A stretch of 58,530 nucleotides of DNA from Parvimonas sp. (GTDB lineage: Bacteria > Bacillota > Clostridia > Tissierellales > Peptoniphilaceae): contig JALEHY010000050.1 in the NCBI GenBank assembly GCA_022770425.1, positions 1 to 58,530 on the forward strand. The letters are read 5' to 3'. Shown here piece after piece: positions 25,357 through 34,100 of this stretch (positions within the stretch are counted from its first letter, which is position 1; every line of letters begins with the position of its first letter). The position numbers and the translations under genes were made by a program. Under the pieces are notes generated by a model. It was not told the DNA's origin, did no database searches, and saw nothing but the letters and a program-made list of their open reading frames with translations.

Positions 25357-27159
25357 AAAATATTTTTTTATTTCATCAATAAAGATAGAATTATCAATTT
25401 CATCTCTTACAGCAACTCTTATAAATTGTCTGCCATTTAATTTGATCTTTGAAGTCAAATCTTTGATGAAAATATTTTTTTCCAACATTCTTATACACAA
25501 CTCTTCAGATGTACCTTTCAATACTTCCAAAGTCAAATAATTTGCTTGGCTTGGAATTATTCTGAATTCAGAAATTTCTTCTAATTTTGATACAAAATTT
25601 TTTCTTGATTCTTTTATTTTGTCTAATGCAAACTTATAATCTTTTTTATATTTTTCATAAATTTGAAGATAATATTCACCAAAAGAATTAATATTCCAAA
25701 TTGAAACATCTTTCTTTATATAACTTATCATTTCTTTATTTGAAGTCGCTAAAATACCAAGTCTAAGTCCGGGAACTCCATAGGATTTCGATATACTTTT
25801 AATCACGATAAAACGCTCATAAATATCCAAATATTCATCAAAAATAAAACTTGAATTTTCTTCATCTGAAAAATCAACAAAACTTTCATCTAAAATAAAT
25901 GTTATCTTTTTAGTTTTTGCCCAATTTAAAAGTTTTAAAACCTCTTTTTTTTCGATATAATTTCCGGTTGGATTATCAGGATTTATAAGTACCAATGCTT
26001 CAATATTTTTATCAGAATAAAACTCAATCAAATCTTTTGCATCATATCTAAAATCTTCATTATTCGGAACATAAATTATCGTTTTTGATTTATCATATCT
26101 GTTAGGATATTCTTCAAAAGTAGGTCTAATAACCCCAATGTTACCGTTAAAATTTTCTATTACTGACTTTATTAATTCAGCAGCACCATTTCCGACAACT
26201 ATATGTTCCTTATTTACTCCAAATATCTTAGCACACAAATTTGAGTTTACAGTAAGTCCTGAAGGATATTGTTCCAATAAAGTGTTAAAATTATATTTAA
26301 GTTCTTCTTTTAATTTTTTCGGCGGAAAATAAGGATTGACTAAATAACAAAAATCCAATAGTTTAGGGTATCTCCAATATCCTCCGTATCTTATTTGGTA
26401 TTTATTCAATTTATCACTACCACTTGAAAAAATTGACTCTGCTATGTCTAAATCTTGTTCATCGTCTATTTCATACCACTTTATATTGTCAGAAATAACT
26501 TTTGCTTGAATATGATTTTTTTTCATTCCAATTATAAGCTTTAATACTGACTCATAATAGTCATTCATTCCATTTGCTTTAATATAAGCTTCTAAAAACG
26601 GAAAATAAACTAACTTAGAGAATTCTTTAGAAAATTTATAGATATTTATTGTCTTAAAATACTCATCTGCTTTCTCAAAATTAAATTCCTTTCCTGAAAT
26701 AAATTCTAAAATCTCTTCATTTTCATTTAACTTAAAGCAAGTTCCATCCATCCATCTTTCATATTTTGAAACAAGTGCCAGATTTTCACGAGCATCATCA
26801 ATAAGTTCATCAATAAGTTCTGAATCAAAAATCAAATCTGATTCTAAAGTAATTGTATCATCTTGTTCCATAAAATCTTTTGCAAGATACATTGAATATA
26901 TATTATTAGTTGTATCGTATATATCGTTATTAATAAATTCTATTTTTGTTTTTAGTTCCAATGAATTTATATACTTTGTGAAAAATTCACTTTTATATCC
27001 CGTTACAACTATTATCTTAGAAAGATTTTTTTCATCTAAAATTTTAAGCATTCTTTCAATTAGGGATACCCCGTTAACAGCTACCATTGATTTTGTATTA
27101 TTTTCAGTTAATTTTTTTAATCTACTACCCATTCCGGCAGCTAATATCAATCCTTGCAT
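25351..27159 (-). CDS. Fusion: LicC-like cytidylyltransferase plus CobD-like PLP enzyme
   Basis: 602 residues in two domains. Residues 1 to about 245 form a sugar-nucleotidyltransferase fold of the LicC (choline-phosphate cytidylyltransferase) type: LILAAGMGSRLKKLTENNTK, NNIYSMYLAKD, LESDLIF and WYEIDDEQDLDIAE. Residues about 255-602 form a fold-type I PLP enzyme: VGNGAAELIKS, LINPDNPTGNYI, FILDESFVDF and the PLP lysine K458 in SISKSYGVPGLRLG. The GNGAAELI, PTFEEYP, VPGLRLG and WNIN segments look closer to CobD (threonine-phosphate decarboxylase) than to HisC. CobD-like enzymes can decarboxylate O-phosphoserine to phosphoethanolamine, which the first domain could activate with CTP. Alternatives are a phosphonate or sugar aminotransferase role. 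It follows the DUF1015 gene by 9 bases. Confidence 0.8.
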   Translation of the reverse strand: MQGLILAAGMGSRLKKLTENNTKSMVAVNGVSLIERMLKILDEKNLSKIIVVTGYKSEFFTKYINSLELKTKIEFINNDIYDTTNNIYSMYLAKDFMEQDDTITLESDLIFDSELIDELIDDARENLALVSKYERWMDGTCFKLNENEEILEFISGKEFNFEKADEYFKTINIYKFSKEFSKLVYFPFLEAYIKANGMNDYYESVLKLIIGMKKNHIQAKVISDNIKWYEIDDEQDLDIAESIFSSGSDKLNKYQIRYGGYWRYPKLLDFCYLVNPYFPPKKLKEELKYNFNTLLEQYPSGLTVNSNLCAKIFGVNKEHIVVGNGAAELIKSVIENFNGNIGVIRPTFEEYPNRYDKSKTIIYVPNNEDFRYDAKDLIEFYSDKNIEALVLINPDNPTGNYIEKKEVLKLLNWAKTKKITFILDESFVDFSDEENSSFIFDEYLDIYERFIVIKSISKSYGVPGLRLGILATSNKEMISYIKKDVSIWNINSFGEYYLQIYEKYKKDYKFALDKIKESRKNFVSKLEEISEFRIIPSQANYLTLEVLKGTSEELCIRMLEKNIFIKDLTSKIKLNGRQFIRVAVRDEIDNSIFIDEIKKYFK

Positions 27160-27168
27160 AAATTCCTC

Positions 27169-28212
27169 CTACTTATACTTTTTAAAAATTAAAAATGATG
27201 GAAATTTCGGAATAAAACATGTTGATTTTGGTGGCAAAATACAATTATTTTTTGATAATTCAGTAAATTCATCAAAGGATAACGCATCTACTTCCAGTAA
27301 AACATCAGTATTAGTAAGTTCTTTTTTTCTAACTTCCAAAAAATTATCTAAAACATACTCAACATTTGAAAAATTAAGAATTCTGAAAGCTGTAGAAATT
27401 ATCTGTGTATTTAACCTATAAACATCATTGTTCCAAAATAGGTCTTCTTCAACTTCTTTTAATTTTACAAGAAAAGAATCCTGTTGATAAGTAACTCTGA
27501 CAAATCCCTTTGAAATATTTTCATCATAGTTAATGCTCAATAAATTATTCATAAAACTTCTTGCTTTTTCAAAACTGCTCGCATCGATACCTTTAATTAT
27601 CCTATGAATAGGTAAAATTTTTACATCAGAAAAACTCATAAAGCAAGAAAGCATACCTTTCTTATTCTTCATCATAGATGTAGTATATAATCTATGATGC
27701 CCGTCTGCTACATACATTTTTTCAATACTCTGGTATAAATTTAAAATATTTTTAGCATTATCTTCATCATATTTATATAAAATTAAATTTCCAAAATCAT
27801 AAACTTTTGAATACTCTCTCTTTTTGATTATTTCTTCTATTCCAATATTTTCTTCATGAACAATAAATACAGGTGCTGTTTCAGAATTGTAGGTGTGAAA
27901 ATTTGCAATCATACCTTGAATTGTATCCGGTAAAACAAGCTCATGACATTTTATATTCTCATTATTATACTCTGAAATATCCAAATCAGCTATAAGTCCG
28001 TAAGAATCGTCATATCTAAATAAAAATATGGTATTATCATTTTTTTCAAGTTTTTGACTATTTAATTTTTTTTTCATATTTGAAGATAAAAATAATGTAT
28101 TATCATCAAAATTTATTTTCTCTTTATTTATGTTGGCTAAATTAATAAAATCAGGATCATAAATATTACCTGAAATATTCACATAGCTTTCCTTAATTAA
28201 ATTTATTTTCAT
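27169..28212 (-). CDS. DUF1015 family protein (SerK/SbnI-like, possible serine kinase)
   Basis: 347 residues. The family signature YVADGHHRLYTT (D170-G-H-H-R174) is the ParB-like motif shared by DUF1015, the archaeal ADP-dependent serine kinase SerK and staphylococcal SbnI. The segment CHELVLPDTIQGMIANF matches the HE-containing block upstream of it. SerK and SbnI make O-phospho-L-serine from free serine; whether this protein does so is inference. The ATG at 28212 follows AGAGGTGAAATT. It is the first gene of a two-gene transcript with the fusion enzyme and has its own promoter in the symmetrical divergent region shared with mgtE. Confidence 0.75.
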   Translation of the reverse strand: MKINLIKESYVNISGNIYDPDFINLANINKEKINFDDNTLFLSSNMKKKLNSQKLEKNDNTIFLFRYDDSYGLIADLDISEYNNENIKCHELVLPDTIQGMIANFHTYNSETAPVFIVHEENIGIEEIIKKREYSKVYDFGNLILYKYDEDNAKNILNLYQSIEKMYVADGHHRLYTTSMMKNKKGMLSCFMSFSDVKILPIHRIIKGIDASSFEKARSFMNNLLSINYDENISKGFVRVTYQQDSFLVKLKEVEEDLFWNNDVYRLNTQIISTAFRILNFSNVEYVLDNFLEVRKKELTNTDVLLEVDALSFDEFTELSKNNCILPPKSTCFIPKFPSFLIFKKYK

Positions 28213-28238
28213 AATTTCACCTCTTAAAATTAACATAA

Positions 28239-28292
28239 TAATTATAACATATTTTGTATGTTTTTCAAAAACAAATAAATATGTTATAATTA
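28239..28292. promoter_or_regulatory. Divergent promoters inside a perfect 16-bp inverted repeat
   Basis: TAATTATAACATATTT (28239-28254) and AAATATGTTATAATTA (28277-28292) are perfect reverse complements. Each arm holds a -10 box: TATAAT on the minus strand (28241-28246) with TTGAAA at 28263-28268 (16 bases), and TATAAT on the plus strand (28285-28290) with TTTTCA at 28262-28267 (17 bases). The two -35 boxes share the same bases in the centre. The arms could bind a symmetrical regulator, or the two promoters may simply compete for polymerase. Confidence 0.7.
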
Positions 28293-28326
28293 GATGATTA
28301 AATAAAAAATTAACAGGAGGTGTACT

Positions 28327-29721
28327 TTGGATTTATCACTATCAAAAGAAGAAAGTTTTGAATTAATAGTTTCTGATTTAAAAACCTCTCTTGAACAAAA
28401 AAATATATTTCACCTTAGAGATATAATATACGATACGAATGAAGTTACATTAGCAAATATATTTGAAACATACTTTAACATTCAAGAAATTTTATTTATG
28501 TTCAAAGTTATAAAAAAAGAAAAATCTGCTGAAATATTTGCATATTTACCTCAAGAAATGAAGCAAGAAGTGATTAACGGCCTCCAAGATCATGAAATAA
28601 AAGTAATGTTGGACTATATGTTTACAGATGATATCAGCGAGTTTTTAGAAGAACTTCCTGCAAATATTGTAAAGAGAGTTCTAAATTCCGCATCTAAGCA
28701 AAGAAGGAATGAAATAAATATGATGCTGAATTTCAAAGAAAACAGTGCAGGTTCAGTAATGAGCACCGACTATGTGGAGCTTGATCCTGATATTACTGCG
28801 GATGAAGCGCTTGAAAAAATAAAATCAAAAGAACGACTTGCTGAAACCATTTCTTATTGTTACGTTACAAATAATCAACACATATTGCTTGGATTTGTTT
28901 CAATGAAAGAAATATTATTATCTCCATCAAACACAATAATTGAAGATATAATGGAAACTGATGTTATTTCAATTGATTGTGATGAAGATCAAGAAGAAGT
29001 ATCAAAGATATTTACTAAATACGACTTATTAGTTTTACCTGTTGTAAACGATCAACACAGACTTATCGGTATTATTACAGTAGATGATGTATATGACATT
29101 ATACAAGATGAGGTCACAGAAGACTTACAAAAAATGGGCGGTATTACTCCGATTGAGGGCTCATATATAAATATGAGTATATTCCAAATAGTAAAAAGTA
29201 GGATAACTTGGTTACTGATACTTATGGTTTCTGCTACAATTTCAGGTTGGATTTTAACGAAAAATATTGACTTGACCTTAAAAATTCCTTCCTTACTAAT
29301 ATTTATTCCTATGCTAATGGATACTGCCGGAAATGCCGGAAGTCAATCAAGTGCTATGGTAGTAAGAGGTATAGTAATTGACAACTTATCAATTAAAGAT
29401 TTTAAATATGTAATAAAAACAGAATTTTTAAATTCATTAATCTTAGGTATTATTTTGTTTGTTGTAAACATGCTAAGAATACTGATATTTATGCCGAATA
29501 TCGACATCTTAGTTGCGTTTTTAATATCAGCTACTATTTATATAATTGTTACAGTTGCAAATTTAATAGGAGGTATATTGCCTCTTATCGCAAGTTCATT
29601 AAAGCAAGATCCTGCATCAATGAGCGGGCCAATACTTACAACTGTATGTGATGCAATTTCTCTTACTATTTATTTTACATTAGCAAGCATATTTCTAGGA
29701 GGTGGTATTTATGGAATATAA
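28327..29721 (+). CDS. mgtE: Magnesium transporter MgtE, first copy
   Basis: 464 residues: N-terminal superhelical domain (about 20-130), paired CBS domains (about 135-260) and five membrane helices (about 285-464) with the MgtE pore segment IPMLMDTAGNAGSQSSAMVVRGI. It is a Mg2+ channel gated by internal magnesium through the CBS domains. The start codon is TTG, decided by AGGAGGTGT at 28316-28324; no other start lies nearby. The transcript leader is only about 30 bases, too short for an M-box riboswitch. It overlaps the second mgtE by 11 bases. Confidence 0.95.
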   Translation: MDLSLSKEESFELIVSDLKTSLEQKNIFHLRDIIYDTNEVTLANIFETYFNIQEILFMFKVIKKEKSAEIFAYLPQEMKQEVINGLQDHEIKVMLDYMFTDDISEFLEELPANIVKRVLNSASKQRRNEINMMLNFKENSAGSVMSTDYVELDPDITADEALEKIKSKERLAETISYCYVTNNQHILLGFVSMKEILLSPSNTIIEDIMETDVISIDCDEDQEEVSKIFTKYDLLVLPVVNDQHRLIGIITVDDVYDIIQDEVTEDLQKMGGITPIEGSYINMSIFQIVKSRITWLLILMVSATISGWILTKNIDLTLKIPSLLIFIPMLMDTAGNAGSQSSAMVVRGIVIDNLSIKDFKYVIKTEFLNSLILGIILFVVNMLRILIFMPNIDILVAFLISATIYIIVTVANLIGGILPLIASSLKQDPASMSGPILTTVCDAISLTIYFTLASIFLGGGIYGI

Positions 29722-31087
29722 TTTTTTAGAATATAATAAAGATCAATTATCTTCTATACTTCCTGAATTGATAAAAGAAAAAAAAGTTCTGATGATAAGA
29801 GAAATATTTGATGAGTATAACATTGTAGATTTAAGTGAAATATTTATTGAATTACAACTTGATGAAGCATTATTTATATTTAAAATTTTACCAAAAGACA
29901 TTTCAGCTGATTTATTTACCTACCTTGACCCTGAATACCAAGAAAAATTAATCGCTGCCCTATCTTCAGTAGAACTTAAGAGTATGCTTGATAATATGTT
30001 TAGTGATGATATTTTAGACTTTCTTGAAGAAATGCCTGCAAATGTTATAAAGCATATTTTAGATAATGTATCGCCTGAACACAGAAAAGAAATAAATACA
30101 TTATTAAGCTATGAGGAAAATAGTGCCGGTTCAGTAATGAGTACGGACTTTATAGAGCTATTGGAAACAGATACAGTTGAAAATGCAATTATAAAAATAA
30201 AAACTCAAGCTGAAATTGCCGAAACGGTAAATGTATGTTTTGTAATTGACAAAAAACGTGTTTTAGTAGGTATTGTGAATTTGAGAGATATAATAGTTTC
30301 AAAAAATAATAAATACATTTCAGAAATAATGGATAAAAATATGCACTATGTATATACAAATACCGATCAGGAAGAAGTCGCTCAATTATTAAGTAAATAT
30401 GATTTAACAACTATTTGTGTACTTAATGACCAAAACAGATTAATAGGTATAGTTACCGCTGATGATGTGCTTGACATTTTAACTGAAGAAGCAACTGAAG
30501 ATATCCATAAAATGAGCGGGATTACTCCAACTGATGGATCATATCTTAGAACAAGTGTAAAGGAAATGGTAAAATCAAGAATTTCATGGTTATTAATTCT
30601 TATGATATCCGCAACTTTTACAGGATATATATTACAGTATTTTGAAGATAAATTAAGTGCTGTTGCAATTTTGTCCGCTTCAATTCCAATAATAATGTCC
30701 ACATCAGGAAATGCAGGAACTCAAAGTTCTACAATGGTAATACGTGGAATAGCAGTTGATAACTTAAATATCAAAGATATACTTAAGGTTTTCAATAAAG
30801 AGTTTTTAGTAGGATTAACATGTGGAGCAATTTTATTTGTAATAAATTTTTTAAGATTATATGTATTCGGATCTCCTGAAATAAATTTAGAAATCAGCTT
30901 TGTAGTTAGCCTTACAATAACTCTTTCACTTATATTCGCAAATATATCAGGAGGAATTTTGCCATTAATTGCAAAACAATTTAAAATGGATCCGGCAAGT
31001 GCTGCCGCCCCATTAATCACAACCATTGTAGATGCAACAAGCTTAATTACCTACTTTATTTTAGCTATATGGATATTAAAAATTTAA
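29711..31087 (+). CDS. mgtE: Magnesium transporter MgtE, second copy
   Basis: 458 residues with the same domain order as the first copy: MgtE_N, two CBS domains and five helices with IPIIMSTSGNAGTQSSTMVIRGIAVDN. Here the usual D-T in the pore signature is S-T. The ATG at 29711 has GGAGGTGGTATTT upstream, inside the end of the first gene, so the pair is translationally coupled. Similarity between the copies is clear throughout but far from identity, so the duplication is not recent, or both copies have diverged. Confidence 0.93.
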   Translation: MEYNFLEYNKDQLSSILPELIKEKKVLMIREIFDEYNIVDLSEIFIELQLDEALFIFKILPKDISADLFTYLDPEYQEKLIAALSSVELKSMLDNMFSDDILDFLEEMPANVIKHILDNVSPEHRKEINTLLSYEENSAGSVMSTDFIELLETDTVENAIIKIKTQAEIAETVNVCFVIDKKRVLVGIVNLRDIIVSKNNKYISEIMDKNMHYVYTNTDQEEVAQLLSKYDLTTICVLNDQNRLIGIVTADDVLDILTEEATEDIHKMSGITPTDGSYLRTSVKEMVKSRISWLLILMISATFTGYILQYFEDKLSAVAILSASIPIIMSTSGNAGTQSSTMVIRGIAVDNLNIKDILKVFNKEFLVGLTCGAILFVINFLRLYVFGSPEINLEISFVVSLTITLSLIFANISGGILPLIAKQFKMDPASAAAPLITTIVDATSLITYFILAIWILKI

Positions 31088-31099
31088 AATCAAAATATT

Positions 31100-31148
31100 A
31101 AAAAGGAGTTATGTTGATAAAATTATATTATCAACTTAACTCCTTTTT
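31100..31148. terminator. Bidirectional terminator between mgtE and polC
   Basis: AAAAAGGAGTTA (31100-31111) pairs with TAACTCCTTTTT (31137-31148), with a second inner stem TTGATAA/TTATCAA. It lies directly after both convergent genes and has T runs on both sides. Confidence 0.9.
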
Positions 31149-34100
31149 TTACATTAAGTCAAATAGACTAACTTGATTGGTTTCATGAAGATTATTTAAA
31201 ACACCATGTTCTTTTAAAGATTCTATTGCATTTTTATTTAACTTAGTCCTTTCTTGAAAATCCTGTATTGAAATAAAAGGAGCTTTTCTTGACTCATTAT
31301 ATATCATTTGAGAGCTGACATCACTAACTCCTTCTAATGCCTTAAATGGAGGTAAAATCTTTCTTTCTCCATCAATCAAAAACTTTGAATGATGAGATTT
31401 CTTAAGGTCAACTTTACTCGCAACGATTCCTCTTAAATACATTTCTTCCGCAACTTCAAGTATTGAATAAGTATCTTTATCTTTGTTAGATGCTAAGTCA
31501 CCCAGTTCTTTTATTTCATTCATCTTTGCCTGTATTGCAGAAATTCCTTTTGAAATTAAATTTCCAGGATAGTCATCAACTTTTGTTGTAAAAAAAGTTG
31601 CATAGAAAGCCTCAGGATAGTGAACTTTAAAATAAGCTATCCTATAACTCATCATTACATAAGCAACGGCATGCGCTTTAGGGAAAAGATATTCTATCTT
31701 CCTACAAGAATCTATATACCATTTTGGTATTCCACATTCCTTCATATAATTTTCAGTATCTTCATCTAATTTTTTGCCTTTTCTTACAGTTTCCATTATC
31801 TTAAAAGCTCTTTTTTTATCAAGTCCTTTAAAAATTAAATAAGTCATTATATCATCTCTTGTACAAATAGTATCACTAAGTGCTATTCCACTTTTAACCA
31901 AATCTTGTGCATTATTTAACCATACATTTGTTCCATGAGATAGTCCTGAAATTCTTACAAGTTCAGTTAATGTTTTTGGTCTTGTATCAAGCAGCATTTG
32001 TCTTACAAAGCCAGTACCAAACTCCGGAATTCCCAGTGTTCCTACTTCTGATTCATATTTATTTGTATTAAATTTTAAACTTTCTGTTGAATAAAAGATC
32101 TTAAACGTATCCTCATCATCCATAGGCATATTAAGAGGATCAATATCTGTCAAGTCACTTAATTGTTTTATAATTGACGGAACGTCATGTCCAAGAAGAT
32201 CAAGTTTTAAAATTCTACCGCTTATTGCCTTATAACTAAAGTGTGTTGTTATAACTCCGGATTTAGGATCATCTGCAGGATATTGGATTGGAGTAAAATC
32301 GTATATTTCTTTATTATTAGGAACTATCATAATTCCTCCGGGATGTTGTCCACTTGTCCTTTTTACACCCACGATATTTCTCTGATACCTACCTATATTT
32401 CCGCTTGTTAAGTCAATATTTTTTTCTTCCATATATTTTTTTATATAACCAAAAGCGGTTTTATCCATTATAGTACCTATTGTACCTGCTCTATATACTT
32501 TGTCTGCACCAAAAAGTTCTTCTGTATATTTATGACAGGTTGGTTGATATTCTCCAGCAAAGTTTAAATCAATATCCGGTTCTTTGTCTCCGTCAAAACC
32601 TAAGAAAACCTCAAAAGGTATATCATGTCCTTCTTTTTTCATAAGTGTATTGCAATGGGGGCATTTTTTATCAGCCATATCTACTCCGGACATTCCACTA
32701 AATTCACTATGAAATTCCGAATATTTACAATTTGGACAAATATAATGAGGCATAAGAGGATTTACTTCAGTTATTCCCGCCATAGTAGCAGCAAATGAGG
32801 ACCCTACCGAACCTCTTGAGCCTACTAAATATCCATCATCATTTGATTTCCAAACCAGTTTTTGAGCGATTATATATAAAACGGCATATCCGTTTTTTAT
32901 TATAGAATTAAGCTCTCTTTCAAGCCTATTTTCAACAATTTCAGGTAATTTTTCTCCATAAATCGACTTTGCTTTATCGTAACAAATCTTTCGAAGTTCT
33001 TCATCGGAACCTTCAATAAATGGAGGAAAAGTTCCCTCAGGTATCGGTAAAATATCTTCTATGCTATTTTTAAAAATATTTGTATTTGTAACAACAACTT
33101 CATAAGCTATATCTTTACCTAAATAAGAAAATTCTTCAAGCATTTCTTTTGTATTTCTAAAATAAAATGCTCCTTCTTTTTCAAGATTTTTATACCCCTG
33201 CGAATAAAGGATTACATTTCTAAAAACATAATCATTTCTGTCCAAATATTTCACATTTCCGGTTGCTACTACAAGTTTATTTAATTTTTTTCCAAGTTCT
33301 ACAATCTTTCTATTTATATTTTTTAAATCTTCTACCTCTAAAACTTTTCCTCTATGATATAAATGAATCAAATTTGAAATTGGTTGAATCTCTAAAAAAT
33401 CATAAAAATTAGCAATCTCTAAAATTTCATCATCCGTTTTATCTTCCAAAAAAGCCCTAAAAAGTTCTCCGTCCCAATTTCCTGAACCTATTAAAAGACC
33501 TTTTCTATATTCCTTTAATTTTGATTTCGGAAATGCTCCAACTTTTCTAAAATATTTCATCAAACCTTCAGAAATCATTTTATAAAAACCGTTTAATGCA
33601 CTCATTTCCTTAACATAAATTATTGAATTAAAAGAAATATTTCTTGAAATAGGCCATGTTGTTTCAATACTATTTATATTTTTGTCAAACCTTAATCCTC
33701 TTTGCTCTATGATTTTAATAAGTTCCAAAAGAATACCGGCACAAGCCTCTGCATCAAAACTGGCTCTATGATGATTTAAAAGATTAACTCCCAATTCTTT
33801 ACACAAAGTATTTAATTTATGATTTTTTAAATTAGGAAGCACCGCTCTTGCAAATCCCATAGTATCAACAAAAGTAGGATTAAAATCTAACCCTAATCTT
33901 TTACAATTAGTTTTTATAAAAGAAATATCAAACTCAGCATTATGAGCAACATAAATACAATCTTTAGAAAATTCTAAAAATTTAGGCATAATTTCTGAAA
34001 TCAAAGGTTTATCAATAACCATTTCATTAGTTATCCCTGTAAGTTCCGTTATTTCTTCGGTAATTAACTGTTCAGGGTTAATAAGTTCATTAAATACTTC

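Noticed and set aside
25351..28212. Phosphonate biosynthesis cluster (PntC-type cytidylyltransferase/transaminase fusion)
   Set aside because: No phosphoenolpyruvate mutase or phosphonopyruvate decarboxylase gene is nearby, and the PLP domain looks more like CobD than like AEP transaminase. Kept only as an alternative.
28291..28326. M-box (ykoK) riboswitch expected ahead of mgtE
   Set aside because: The distance from the predicted transcription start to the mgtE start codon is only about 30 bases, too short for this structure.
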